Positions 1 to 9,550 of a stretch of 64,000 bases of DNA are shown piece after piece (the first letter of the stretch is position 1; every line of letters starts with the position of its first letter). The translations under genes and the position numbers were made by a program. The stretch lies in the NCBI GenBank assembly GCA_029008095.1, contig JAQXJB010000029.1:34255-98254 (forward strand). The letters are read 5' to 3'. This DNA is from Clostridiales bacterium (GTDB lineage Bacteria > Bacillota > Clostridia > Oscillospirales > Oscillospiraceae). The notes beneath the pieces are model-generated. The model was given only the letters and a program-made list of their open reading frames with translations. It made no database searches and had not been told where the DNA came from.

Positions 1-51
1 GGTTTTATAGAGTAAAATAGCTTCAACGATACTCAGAACGGAGGAGCAGAA

Positions 52-339
52 ATGGACGAGAACTTTGAAGCAACTTATATAACCATCACAGACGAAGAAG
101 GAAACGACCATGAGGTCGAGTTCATATCCCGTATTACCGTAGGCGAGCATGACTATGCCGCTTTCTTCCCGGCAGACGTGGACGAGGACAGCGAGGAGGC
201 AAATGAAATCATCATGTTCCGCATCGTGGAGGAAGACGGAGAGGAACTGCTGGAGACTATAGACGATGAGGAAGAGGCCGAGCTGGTTTACGAGAAATTT
301 ACCGAGTCCCTTTTCGATGACGAGGACGACGAAGAATAA
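52..339 (+). CDS. DUF1292 family acidic protein (YrzB-like)
   Basis: 95-aa ORF with RBS ggaggagcag; ITDEEGNDHEVEFI...EEDGEELLETIDDEEEAELVYEKFTE typical of DUF1292. Confidence 0.85.
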   Translation: MDENFEATYITITDEEGNDHEVEFISRITVGEHDYAAFFPADVDEDSEEANEIIMFRIVEEDGEELLETIDDEEEAELVYEKFTESLFDDEDDEE

Positions 340-495
340 GGCGCGGGAGTAGAACCCGTACCGCATCCGGCAGCCCTGTTCGGTGCTTTTTGCCTTGTTG
401 TTCTTGCCTTGCTGACGTATTTTCAAGACTGTTGACGCAGCATGGGCGGAAATCCGCCCGAAAAAACCGGCACGGGTTCGACTCCCGCTGCCTTA
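337..495 (+). ncRNA. candidate structured RNA with long closing helix, unidentified
   Basis: 337-349 TAAGGCGCGGGAG pairs with 482-495 CTCCCGC(T)GCCTTA; 352-359 GAACCCGT pairs with 472-479 ACGGGTTC; internal GGGCGG-AAAT-CCGCCC hairpin; T-arm-like GGGTTCGACTCCC at 3' end. Confidence 0.45.
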
Positions 496-518
496 AACAT
501 ATTTAACAAAAAACACTA

Positions 519-547
519 TTGAAAAAGCGTTTGGTGTGTGTTATTAT
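519..547 (+). promoter_or_regulatory. sigma-A type promoter for 6S RNA
   Basis: TTGAAA (519-524) - 17 bp - TATTAT (542-547), ~8 nt before predicted RNA start. Confidence 0.6.
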
Positions 548-554
548 GTGAGCA

Positions 555-800
555 GAAAGATAGCAAAGCTACCCTGCCGTGTTCGTGATAGGTCTTTTTA
601 AACCCACATTTATAAAATGGGATGCCGGACTCTTGCTGTGAATTGCAGGCCTCCCCGATTTATCGGGACGTTGGAAGCAGCGAAGCCGCAAGGAGGCGAC
701 CCACCTGCCGAGTCGTGCAGGTTATAAATGGGCTTACACGGCATACGCGGGGAAGCTTAAAATTTCGAAGGACATCTGCCGGATGCCCTTCTTTTTTGTT
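555..800 (+). ncRNA. ssrS: 6S RNA
   Basis: Closing stem CCCTGCCGTGTTCG... / ...ACACGGCATACGCGGGG typical of 6S RNA; long interrupted rod; followed by terminator hairpin AAGGACATC-tgcc-GGATGCCCTT and T-run. Confidence 0.8.
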
Positions 801-989
801 CATACGATGATTTACCATATAATAACACAAATAAATATAATATTTAAAAAATAATGAAGAAACGAATGAAATACTTGAAAGATTTTAGTTTATAGTATAT
901 AATACCAAAGATTGATTGGTTTAGGCCATATCAAGGGGCGGTCGGCTGGCCGGTCGTCCTCAGTGAGACGAAAGGAATGGTCATTAAAA

Positions 990-2525
990 ATGAGCGCTTC
1001 ACAGGAAAAGAAAAGACGCAGAGAAGAACGCGCCGAGGGCGTAGAAACTAAACAGACCAAGCGCGTGGATCTTGCGAAAAGAAAGAAGAGAAACAGCATT
1101 ATCAAGTCTGTGGTGGCAGCCGTTGTTGTTGTCGTCATTATCGTGGCGATCATCTTCAATTCCACCCTTTTCACCGCTAATATGACTGCTCTCGCCATTG
1201 GCGACCACGATTACACAGCGGTAGAGTTCAATTACTACTATCAGACAGCATACATCACCGCTTATAATAACCTATATTCTCAGTACGGTGAGTATGCCAG
1301 CTATATTCTCAATCCTTCAACGCCCTTGAAGGATCAGAAATATTCTGAGACCCAGACCTGGGATGATTATTTCAGGGAGAACGCTCTCGAGAGCATGCAG
1401 CAGAGCGCTATGCTCTATGATGCTGCCGAGTCTGAGGGCTATACCCTTACGGACGAGGAGAAGGCTTCTGTAGACGCAGTTATCTCCAGTGCAAAGGCCG
1501 CAGCATCAGAGATGGGATTCTCCACCTTCAAGCAGTACCTCACCGCTTACTATGGCAAGGGCTTTACTGAGGAGACCTACAAGAAAATCGTGACCGTGCA
1601 GACTACTGCTGCCAGCTACTCCAATGCTCTTATCGAGCGTTTTGCTTCCGAATATACCGAGGAGCAGCTTCTGGCAAAGTATGATACTGTGCGCGATGAT
1701 TACGACCTTATCAGCTATTGCTATTATTTCGTCAACGGCACTGCTGACGAGGCTAACGGCATCGATGCCGATACTGCAATGAATAAGGCCTATTCCATCG
1801 CCAAGGAGATCGCCGCTGCCAGAACCGAGGAAGTATTTGCCGAGCTGGTAGAGCAGTACTGCAGCGAGGATGAGAAGGCCACATTCGCAGATCACACTGC
1901 CGTTCAGAGAAATAACGTTGCTCCTTCCGCTATCTCCACCTCTTATGCTGATTGGCTTACCGATCCCGCCCGTGCTTACGGCGACACCACATACGGCGAG
2001 AGCAGCAACGGCTACTATGTAGTGCTCTTTACCGGCAGAAATGACAACAGCTTCAATGTTCAGAACTTCCGCCACATCCTTATAGAGACCCAGACTGACG
2101 AGAACGGTGAAATCACCGGCGAAGCCGTTCTTGCTGCTCAGAAAGAGGCTAATGCTCTTCTGGATGAGTGGAAAGAGGATCCCACTGAGGAGAACTTCGC
2201 TAATCTGGCCAATGAGAATAGTGCTGACAGCGGCTCCAATACAGTGGGCGGCCTCTATGAGAATGTTATTTACGGCAGGATGGTTCCTGAGATCGAAGCA
2301 TGGCTCTTTGACAGCGCCAGAAAGCCCGGTGATACCGAAGTTGTTTATGTAAGCAGCACCAACTACAGCGGCGCCCATGTTCTCTACTATGTAGGCGAGG
2401 GCGAGCAGTACAATATCACCATCGCGGAGAATCTCCAGAAGCAGGAGGATTACAACGCATGGATAGATAGCAGAAAAGCAAATTACGATATCGACACTAA
2501 GTTTGCTTTCCGCTTTGCAAAGTAA
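990..2525 (+). CDS. membrane-anchored peptidylprolyl isomerase (PpiC/PrsA-like foldase)
   Basis: N-terminal basic region + TM; PpiC region FRHILIETQTDENG...FANLANENSADSGSNTVGGLYENVIYGRMVPEIEAWLFDSARKPGDTEVV; start chosen at MSASQEKK. Confidence 0.85.
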   Translation: MSASQEKKRRREERAEGVETKQTKRVDLAKRKKRNSIIKSVVAAVVVVVIIVAIIFNSTLFTANMTALAIGDHDYTAVEFNYYYQTAYITAYNNLYSQYGEYASYILNPSTPLKDQKYSETQTWDDYFRENALESMQQSAMLYDAAESEGYTLTDEEKASVDAVISSAKAAASEMGFSTFKQYLTAYYGKGFTEETYKKIVTVQTTAASYSNALIERFASEYTEEQLLAKYDTVRDDYDLISYCYYFVNGTADEANGIDADTAMNKAYSIAKEIAAARTEEVFAELVEQYCSEDEKATFADHTAVQRNNVAPSAISTSYADWLTDPARAYGDTTYGESSNGYYVVLFTGRNDNSFNVQNFRHILIETQTDENGEITGEAVLAAQKEANALLDEWKEDPTEENFANLANENSADSGSNTVGGLYENVIYGRMVPEIEAWLFDSARKPGDTEVVYVSSTNYSGAHVLYYVGEGEQYNITIAENLQKQEDYNAWIDSRKANYDIDTKFAFRFAK

Positions 2526-2538
2526 GAAAAATATGATA

Positions 2539-2573
2539 AAATGCGGCGTACAGGATTTGTGCGCCGCATTTTT
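2539..2573 (+). terminator. intrinsic terminator
   Basis: aaatgcggcg...cgccgcattttt hairpin with T-run. Confidence 0.75.
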
Positions 2574-2637
2574 GCGTATTAATTTTACCTTGAGGACAAA
2601 TCACACATTCTGAAAGACGTGGTAGACGAGGTACTTT

Positions 2638-3345
2638 ATGGAACGATTTATTCGAGAAGAAATGCTCCTTGGCCCGGAAGCTATGGCAAAGCTGGCCGGA
2701 GCTCATGTGGCGGTGTTCGGCATCGGCGGCGTAGGCAGCCACTCTGCCGAAGCGCTGGTGCGTGGCGGGGTGGGTAAGCTTACCTTCATTGATAACGATA
2801 CCGTTGGCAAGAGCAACATAAACCGGCAGCTCATAGCGCTGACTTCAACCCTCGGCAGACCCAAGGCGGAGGTAATGGCTGAGCGCGCCCGGGACATAAA
2901 TCCGTATGCCGAGGTTCGGGCCATCTGCGGCCTATACAGCGCCGAGACCAGGGAGGAATTCTTTGCCGAGCGTTATGACTATATCATCGACGCCATTGAC
3001 CTGGTATCCTGCAAGCTGGACCTTATAGAAACGGCAATGGCTCGCGGTATCCCTATCATATCCTCCCTTGGTACGGGCAATAAGCTTGATCCCAGCCTTT
3101 TTGAAATAACGGATATATCCAAAACGAAAAACTGCCCACTGGCTCGAGTCATGCGCAAGGAACTGCGCGCTCGAGGTATAGAGCATCATAAGGTGCTTTA
3201 CAGCCCGGAAGAACCACTGAAGCCCATAGAAATGGAGACTCCGCCTCCCGGACGCCGCAGCATACCCGGCAGTGTCTCATGGGTGCCCTCCTGCGCCGGA
3301 CTGATGCTGGCAGGGGAAGTGATATTGGGCCTTGCAAAGAACTGA
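2638..3345 (+). CDS. tcdA: tRNA threonylcarbamoyladenosine dehydratase
   Basis: ThiF/E1-like GIGGVGSHSAEALVRGGVGKLTFIDNDTVGKSNINRQ; C-term ...RRSIPGSVSWVPSCAGLMLAGEV typical of TcdA. Confidence 0.9.
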   Translation: MERFIREEMLLGPEAMAKLAGAHVAVFGIGGVGSHSAEALVRGGVGKLTFIDNDTVGKSNINRQLIALTSTLGRPKAEVMAERARDINPYAEVRAICGLYSAETREEFFAERYDYIIDAIDLVSCKLDLIETAMARGIPIISSLGTGNKLDPSLFEITDISKTKNCPLARVMRKELRARGIEHHKVLYSPEEPLKPIEMETPPPGRRSIPGSVSWVPSCAGLMLAGEVILGLAKN

Positions 3346-3380
3346 ACATCAGTATACAGTAATGAAAACTTGCATTAAAA

Positions 3381-3414
3381 TATCCGGTATCTGCCATTGA
3401 GACAGATACCGGAT
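3381..3414. terminator. bidirectional terminator between convergent genes
   Basis: TATCCGGTATCTG / CAGATACCGGATA inverted repeat. Confidence 0.65.
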
Positions 3415-3433
3415 AAATAATTTATTTATAAGA

Positions 3434-4174
3434 CTATTTTTTTAAAAGCGCTTCCACCTGAGCCAGGTCCTCTTTGGTATTCACCCCAAGCAGTTCGTCA
3501 CCAAGCTCGCGGCGGCAGAGACTTACCTTGCCTCCTTTTTCAAGGATAAGGGCCGGTACATCGGTGAGGTAATATTCGTTCTGGGCATTATTGCTCTTAA
3601 GCTTGCCGAGGCATTCCAACAGGGTAGGGCAGGAAAACACGAAAACACCGCTGTTGTATTCCCTGATAGCGTCCTCGTCGGGAGAACAATCCTTCTGCTC
3701 AACTATCCGGAGAAAGCTGCCGTCTACGTCACGGACAATGCGGCCGTATGGCTTCTTGTCCTCGTATACTCCGGTGAGAATGGTGCAGTCCGCCCCGCTG
3801 GCGAAATACTCGTCCCTCAAGGCCTTATAGGTGTCCTCGGTGATAAGAGGCATATCACCGCAGCACACAAGTACAGCGCCGTCAAAGCCCTCAAGCTGCT
3901 CTTTTGCCATAGCCACGGCGTGGCCGGTGCCAAGCTGCTGGGCCTGCTCGGCAAATGCGTAGCCCGGGAAGGCGTTGATCACCTGTTCCTTCATATATCC
4001 GACAACGATTATTGTATCCTCGGGCGGGATGAAGGAAAGCTTGTCAAGAACGTGGCCCAGCAGGGGCTTGTCCGCCGCCAGCCGCATTACCTTGGGGATG
4101 CCTGCCTCACCTGAGCCCAAACGCTTGCCCTGTCCGGCGGCGAGGATAACTGCCTTTATTTTCTGCTCTGTCAT
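3434..4174 (-). CDS. NTP transferase, GlmU N-terminal-like (no LbH acetyltransferase domain)
   Basis: VILAAGQGKRLGSG...PKVM; GTGHAVAMAKE; CGDMPLITEDT; NSGVFVF; ORF ends after the uridylyltransferase domain. Confidence 0.85.
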   Translation of the reverse strand: MTEQKIKAVILAAGQGKRLGSGEAGIPKVMRLAADKPLLGHVLDKLSFIPPEDTIIVVGYMKEQVINAFPGYAFAEQAQQLGTGHAVAMAKEQLEGFDGAVLVCCGDMPLITEDTYKALRDEYFASGADCTILTGVYEDKKPYGRIVRDVDGSFLRIVEQKDCSPDEDAIREYNSGVFVFSCPTLLECLGKLKSNNAQNEYYLTDVPALILEKGGKVSLCRRELGDELLGVNTKEDLAQVEALLKK

Positions 4175-4179
4175 AAGGT

Positions 4180-5331
4180 TCAGCCTCCAATATATTCTGC
4201 GGCGCGCAGTTCGGTGAGCCGCGAAATGTTGTAATTTTCGGTTCTCATCGTTCGCAGCAGCGATGGGAGATTGTCCGCTGTCTGCTCATCTGTGATGAAT
4301 AGCAGGTCAATGCGCTTATCTGCTTTCTCAAGCCTTGTAAGGCAGGAGGATAGGGTCAGCGGTTGAGCTTCGGAAACTCTGCAGTAATGTATCAGACCGG
4401 AATCGTCCTCATCGGCTGTAAATACAGAGGGACGCGCCGTGATAAACGACGAGGTGTGCGCCGCGTCAAAAAGCAGGGAGGAGGCCGCCTCATAATCCGC
4501 GGCGAAGTCCTCTCCGCATATGATGCCTATCATGTGTCCAGAGCCGTTTATGCGGCGGACGAGGTCGGGGTAGGTGGAAATGTCCTCTGCGCTCATGAAA
4601 AATGCGGCTGGGGCAGAGCGGAACTGCAGCGCGGTGAGTATGCGCGGAGTCTGCTCCGGGTCGAGACCGAAAAAGCTTAGATATACCTTCACACCGGAAC
4701 GGTCCGGAGTGGGTGAGGTGTCCACACTCGGTATACGGCTGGGCGTAGGCGTGGGTGTGGGAGTAGGTGTGGGAGTGGGTGTAGTGGTGGGAGTAGACGT
4801 TGCTTTTGTCTTGTTATAATCATCCAGCCGGCTCTTCATAAGTGCGGAGGCCGCCTCTGAGAATGTTTCGTTACTCAGAACATCGCCAACGGTCATTCGC
4901 ACGATGGTGCCGTACTTGTTGTTGTAGATGGTGGAGTAATTTATTCCGAAGAACTCGCAGGTGAAGGCCACAGGGATGTATATACGTCCGTTGGAGGATA
5001 TGGCGCGGTGGCGGTATTGGGTGCCGTAGGTGTCATAGGTAGAGCCATCCTGAAGGTTATAGTAGAGCTGCACGCCGTCACCGAATACGGTCACTATCTG
5101 TGCCGACTGAGAATATACGGCGAAGGTACCTAGTTCATTGGAGTTGAAAACAGAGTAGGGGACATACATATATCCGTTGTAGCTTATAGGCATGGTATCG
5201 TCGCTCAGGGGCATGAGGATATTGTTCACCGAGGTGAAATAAATGGTGCCTGCCGCGAAAGAGGGGAGGGCTATGCCGATGGCTATCGCAGCGATGAGTA
5301 TGATCGCAATAATAGTCTTTTTCATCGGCAT
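4180..5331 (-). CDS. secreted stalk-domain protein with TP-repeat linker and degenerate NodB-like polysaccharide deacetylase domain
   Basis: Signal peptide; copper-amine-oxidase-N/stalk region; TPTPTPTPTP linker; C-term VYLSFFGLDPEQTPRILTAL resembling NodB TFDDGP motif but lacking catalytic residues. Confidence 0.65.
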   Translation of the reverse strand: MPMKKTIIAIILIAAIAIGIALPSFAAGTIYFTSVNNILMPLSDDTMPISYNGYMYVPYSVFNSNELGTFAVYSQSAQIVTVFGDGVQLYYNLQDGSTYDTYGTQYRHRAISSNGRIYIPVAFTCEFFGINYSTIYNNKYGTIVRMTVGDVLSNETFSEAASALMKSRLDDYNKTKATSTPTTTPTPTPTPTPTPTPSRIPSVDTSPTPDRSGVKVYLSFFGLDPEQTPRILTALQFRSAPAAFFMSAEDISTYPDLVRRINGSGHMIGIICGEDFAADYEAASSLLFDAAHTSSFITARPSVFTADEDDSGLIHYCRVSEAQPLTLSSCLTRLEKADKRIDLLFITDEQTADNLPSLLRTMRTENYNISRLTELRAAEYIGG

Positions 5332-5372
5332 AGCCCTCCCTTTACATTAGTGTTTTGGTTGGGACTATTTTA

Positions 5373-7310
5373 TCACTCAATGGCGGAACTTGCAAGAGCT
5401 TCAAGGTCTATTCCCAATTCTTTCAGAGCAGCGACGGTGTACTTCGCATCCTCGGTGATGTCATCAAAATAGATATACTCATAGTAGTAATCATCATCAT
5501 AATCGTATTCGGGGATACGGGCACTAAACTCGATATTTACACTTATTTTGTTTTTGTATCCGTTATTATGGATGAGGATGCGGGCGGCGTCTCCGTTCCT
5601 TGCGTCCTTCATAATCGCGTTTTCAAAGAGAGCGCGTGCCTGACGGGCGGTGAGCTGCAGATCTCCATAGATATAAGTATAATCGTCATATTCGCTAATG
5701 TTGATATTGACTCCGTTGGGCAATGTGAGGTCGTGCTCAGAGACATTAACAGCATAAGTGGCGTTCTCATCGACGTTCTCGACTTTACCCTGCTCTTTTG
5801 GAACATTATAGTGGAAATATATATACGCGTTCTCAATGTACTCTGGGGTGATGGTGCTGTTTATGCGGGACAGGATCGCGTCGGGCTGGTTCAGCATATT
5901 CAGCAGGTCGGCGCAGAATTTGTCTGATTCGTTATACAGAAGCGTATAGCGCCGGTCAAGTGTTCTGCCGTTGTCCAGTTGATAAGAAATATAGAGAGTG
6001 TAGGGGGAACTGCTATCATAAGCGCGGTAACGGGAGTCGGAGTAATAGCAGTAAATGCTCTTTTCTGTCTGAGCCTTGTTATTGATGATGCGTTCATGAA
6101 GCAGCATTACATCGGCTATATCTCCTACATCGGTAAAGCTCGTAGGCTCGCCCCAAAGCTCGACCTGAGCAGACCGAACATTCTCGATAGCGGGTATGCG
6201 GCGCTCATAGCCAAAGACGTCGGTTTCCATCACTGTGATAAAAAGAATAATAACAGCGCCTGATATGAGATACCCCTTCCATGACTTTCGGAAAACCTTG
6301 AAGGATTTTTTCATCAGCATTTCTGCCGCGAAGTAGCCAATAAAGCCGCCGATCAGCATGCAAAGGCAGATGACTACACTGGCTATCGGATTGCCGGTAG
6401 TGAAAAATGCGTTAAATATCAGCTCGAACAGACCTATACCGATAACCAGCGAGCAGCCGAAGCAGAAACAGTATTTGAAAACGGGCTTAAGCAGCTTTAC
6501 CGCCACAACATCGGAGGCGCTTTCCATCTTTCTCCTGCGGAAAATAAGCAGACCGATGAAAGCAAGCACAATGCCGATTAGGGCGTAGATTATAAAGGGT
6601 GCCCAGCTATCGAAGTGGGCTGTTCCGTTGGGTACGGGGCTGGAATTCACATTTACATGCTCTATAAGATAGACAACGGGCGAAAACTCGTCAAGCTGTA
6701 TTCCGCCAACAATAGCGCCAAAGGTAAATTCTGACATAAGATACTTGACCAGCCATTCTACAACCACAACGACGAAATTTAAAATGGTATAAACTACGGG
6801 AAGCACGAAAACATGACCGGTAAGGGTGGCGCAGAATGTGGCAAGGCCAAAGAAGAATATACATTCCAGGCTTACAACAAGGAAGCACTGAAGAACGGTG
6901 AGGAAAATATTGAAGCCGTTGAAGAGGCCCACCAGCCATGCGGCTATGGCGGCGATGAGGTTGCAGGCTATCATGGGTACGATTCCTGCCAATGTTATGG
7001 AGCAGAACATGCTCGCCCGGCTCACAGGCAGGGCGGAGTAGGCGCTTGCGCTGCGGGCGTTATACATCCAGGAGTGTACCAGCATAGCGGAGAGGCAGCT
7101 TGCGGCCAGGCTGGCAAAGAGACCAAACATCCATGTGAATTCCAGTATATCGTCAGACCAAAACTCGTTGCTGAATAAGCGAATGCTGCTTTTGGCACAT
7201 ACGCAAAGGGCCAGCGTCCAGACCAGCAGGTACATTGCCCACATGGGCCAATAGCGGCGTACCGTCTTTCTGAAAATAGCGCCGTTAAAGAATGATCTCG
7301 TTGACTGCAT
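5373..7310 (-). CDS. ABC-2 type transporter permease
   Basis: Multiple TM segments, overlaps downstream end of an ABC ATPase and GntR regulator gene (ytr-like operon). Confidence 0.8.
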   Translation of the reverse strand: MQSTRSFFNGAIFRKTVRRYWPMWAMYLLVWTLALCVCAKSSIRLFSNEFWSDDILEFTWMFGLFASLAASCLSAMLVHSWMYNARSASAYSALPVSRASMFCSITLAGIVPMIACNLIAAIAAWLVGLFNGFNIFLTVLQCFLVVSLECIFFFGLATFCATLTGHVFVLPVVYTILNFVVVVVEWLVKYLMSEFTFGAIVGGIQLDEFSPVVYLIEHVNVNSSPVPNGTAHFDSWAPFIIYALIGIVLAFIGLLIFRRRKMESASDVVAVKLLKPVFKYCFCFGCSLVIGIGLFELIFNAFFTTGNPIASVVICLCMLIGGFIGYFAAEMLMKKSFKVFRKSWKGYLISGAVIILFITVMETDVFGYERRIPAIENVRSAQVELWGEPTSFTDVGDIADVMLLHERIINNKAQTEKSIYCYYSDSRYRAYDSSSPYTLYISYQLDNGRTLDRRYTLLYNESDKFCADLLNMLNQPDAILSRINSTITPEYIENAYIYFHYNVPKEQGKVENVDENATYAVNVSEHDLTLPNGVNINISEYDDYTYIYGDLQLTARQARALFENAIMKDARNGDAARILIHNNGYKNKISVNIEFSARIPEYDYDDDYYYEYIYFDDITEDAKYTVAALKELGIDLEALASSAIE

Positions 7311-8178
7311 AGTCTACACCTCCCAATTCATATATAAATATCTCTTCCAGAGTCAGGGGGAGAAGCTCGTAATAAACCGGTGCGGATGCATGGGCTCTGG
7401 CGCTTATCTCGCTGGGAGTTCCGCGCACGATGAGAGTTTTCATGCGTCCGGTGCTGGATTCATGGAGAATATCAAGACCCTCGGGAAGCGCGGCGCCCTC
7501 CTTTGGCACTATCTGAAGCTTCACGGTGTTGCCCTGTATTTCCGAGAGGGAGCGTTCAAGCAGCATCTTGCCCTGGTGGACTATGCCCACATTGTCGCAT
7601 ACGTCCTCAAGTTCACGCAGATTGTGGGAGGAAACAAGGACAGTGGTGCCGCGTTCAGCTACGTCGGAGAGGATGAGACTCCAAATCTGGCGGCGCATTA
7701 CCGGGTCGAGGCCGTCGACGGGCTCGTCAAGCAGAAGAATATCTGGCATCATGCACATGCTCAGCCAGAAGGCGGACTGCTTCTGCATACCCTTGGAAAA
7801 CTTGCGGATGGGGGTCTTTTCGTCAAGCTTGAAAACCTCCTTCAGCTTCTCGTAGCGTTCAGTGCTGAACTGAGGGTAGATGCCCTTATAAAACTTCATC
7901 ATGTCCCGCTGAGAGGCCTGAAGAAAAAAGAAAAGGTCATCGGGAATGTAGGATATGCGTGCCTTGACGGCGGTGTTTTCAAAGACTGGCTGGCCGTCTA
8001 TGGTCAGGCTGCCGCTGTCCTGAGCATATACGCCTGCCGCGTGGCGCAGAAAGGTGGATTTGCCCGCTCCGTTTGGGCCGACAAGGCCGTATACGCTGCC
8101 TCTTGGTACGTTTATGGAAAAACCGTCAAGGGCGCGGCGGCCATCAAAGCTCTTGACAAGTTCTGTCGCGTGTATCAT
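7285..8178 (-). CDS. ABC transporter ATP-binding protein
   Basis: GPNGAGKSTFLRH Walker A; FSKGMQKQ signature; DILLLDEPVDGLD Walker B. Confidence 0.95.
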   Translation of the reverse strand: MIHATELVKSFDGRRALDGFSINVPRGSVYGLVGPNGAGKSTFLRHAAGVYAQDSGSLTIDGQPVFENTAVKARISYIPDDLFFFLQASQRDMMKFYKGIYPQFSTERYEKLKEVFKLDEKTPIRKFSKGMQKQSAFWLSMCMMPDILLLDEPVDGLDPVMRRQIWSLILSDVAERGTTVLVSSHNLRELEDVCDNVGIVHQGKMLLERSLSEIQGNTVKLQIVPKEGAALPEGLDILHESSTGRMKTLIVRGTPSEISARAHASAPVYYELLPLTLEEIFIYELGGVDYAVNEIIL

Positions 8179-8543
8179 TTGCTTGCCTCCTTTATGTGGT
8201 TGATGATCTCATCCTGGGAGATGCCGAAATCATAAAGCTCTGCGAGAGTTTTATCCAGAGCTGCCAGCAGCTCATTTCTTTTCACGCTTGTGGTTTCTTC
8301 GAGGGGAGCGGCGAATGAGCCTTTTCCGGCGGCGGAGTAGATGTAGCCCTCGGCCTCCAGCTCCTTATATGCTCGCTGGATGGTGTTGGGATTTATGGCG
8401 AGCGAGCTTGCCAACTCACGCACTGAGGGCAGTTTTTCATTTTCCTTTATCGCGCCGCTGGTTATAAGACGGCAGATGCCCTCCTTGACCTGCTCATATA
8501 TGGGTCGTCCGTCGCGATAGTTGATGTTGATCAAAAACTTCAC
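8175..8543 (-). CDS. GntR family transcriptional regulator (YtrA-type)
   Basis: GRPIYEQVKEGICRLITSGAIKENEKLPSVRELASSLAINPNTIQRAYKELEAEGYIYS wHTH; short YtrA-like size. Confidence 0.92.
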   Translation of the reverse strand: MKFLININYRDGRPIYEQVKEGICRLITSGAIKENEKLPSVRELASSLAINPNTIQRAYKELEAEGYIYSAAGKGSFAAPLEETTSVKRNELLAALDKTLAELYDFGISQDEIINHIKEASK

Positions 8544-8669
8544 CTCCTATTGGATTTTGGTTCTGAATAAAGTCAAATGCCGCGAAAGATATTGGTTTTG
8601 CGTAACGTATCCTTCGCGGCATTCCCTCCACTTGGTAAGCAGCATTCACTGATAGAGAAACTGTGATAG

Positions 8670-8708
8670 CTGTATTAATACAGTAGCACGAAATTGCGGC
8701 CTTGTCAA
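8670..8708 (-). promoter_or_regulatory. promoter of GntR-ABC operon with overlapping palindromic operator
   Basis: Minus strand TTGACA (8703-8708) -17 bp- TACTGT (8680-8685) overlapping perfect palindrome CTGTATTAATACAG (8670-8683). Confidence 0.55.
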
Positions 8709-8867
8709 TAGCGCGTTGGGAAATTCTGCAGCACTCGCCGAGAAGATGGAATTTTAAAATGTACTGCCATAAAACTTTTTGTCCAATACATGCAAAAGTG
8801 TTTTGCATTTACGGCAGAGCTGTGGTACAATCATTTATTATTATATAGTTATACGAGGTTGAAACTG

Positions 8868-9464
8868 ATGTTTTTCAAAGGAAAGGACGGGGGAGCGCCG
8901 CGCTGGATAGTGGCATTCCTCGGCAACCCTGAAAGCAAGTATGAGAGAACACGGCATAACGCGGGCTTTATGGCCGCCGCCGCTCTGGAGCAAAAGCACG
9001 GTATAAAGACCAATAAGCTCAAGTTCCACGCCTTTACCGGCGTTGGAGAGCTTGGCGGCGAGCGAGTGCTCTTCATGCGTCCCCAGACATATATGAATCT
9101 CAGCGGCGACGCGGTGGCTCCCGCGGCTGCCTTTTATAAAATACCTGCCGAGCGGGTCATAGTGGTCTTTGACGATATGGCCTTGCCGCCCGGAAAGCTC
9201 AGGGTCAGGCGCAGCGGCAGCGCCGGGGGGCATAACGGCATAAAGAGCATCATCTCCAAACTGGGAACCGACCAATTTCCCCGGGTGAAGATAGGTATCG
9301 GAGCACCTCCGAATCCGGACTATGACGTTATAAGCTGGGTAATCGGCAAGCTCAACGATTCTGACTATAAAACCATAAGCGAGGCGGCGGGAGTCGCCAT
9401 AGACGCTGTGGAGGAAATGATAAGGAACGGCGTAAATTCCGCGATGAATAAATATAACGGCTAA
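8868..9464 (+). CDS. pth: peptidyl-tRNA hydrolase
   Basis: FLGNPESKYERTRHNAGFMA; KPQTYMNLSG-like FMRPQTYMNLSGDAV; DDMALPPGKLRVRRSGSAGGHNGIKSI. Confidence 0.95.
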   Translation: MFFKGKDGGAPRWIVAFLGNPESKYERTRHNAGFMAAAALEQKHGIKTNKLKFHAFTGVGELGGERVLFMRPQTYMNLSGDAVAPAAAFYKIPAERVIVVFDDMALPPGKLRVRRSGSAGGHNGIKSIISKLGTDQFPRVKIGIGAPPNPDYDVISWVIGKLNDSDYKTISEAAGVAIDAVEEMIRNGVNSAMNKYNG

Positions 9465-9550
9465 TACGGAAAACCGGGCGGGAGCGGCCCTGTATCATAA
9501 ATCCTGTGTCCGCTTATACTCGGTGTTTAGCGTGAAAGGAAAATAGAGAA

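Noticed and set aside
437-492. tRNA or tmRNA 3' end (GGGTTCGACTCCCG)
   Set aside because: No cloverleaf with anticodon arm, no CCA, no tag ORF; the T-arm-like sequence is better explained by long-range pairing within 337-495.
890-1208. Minus-strand ORFs opposite the PpiC gene N-terminus
   Set aside because: Low-complexity antisense of a basic/TM segment; no RBS.
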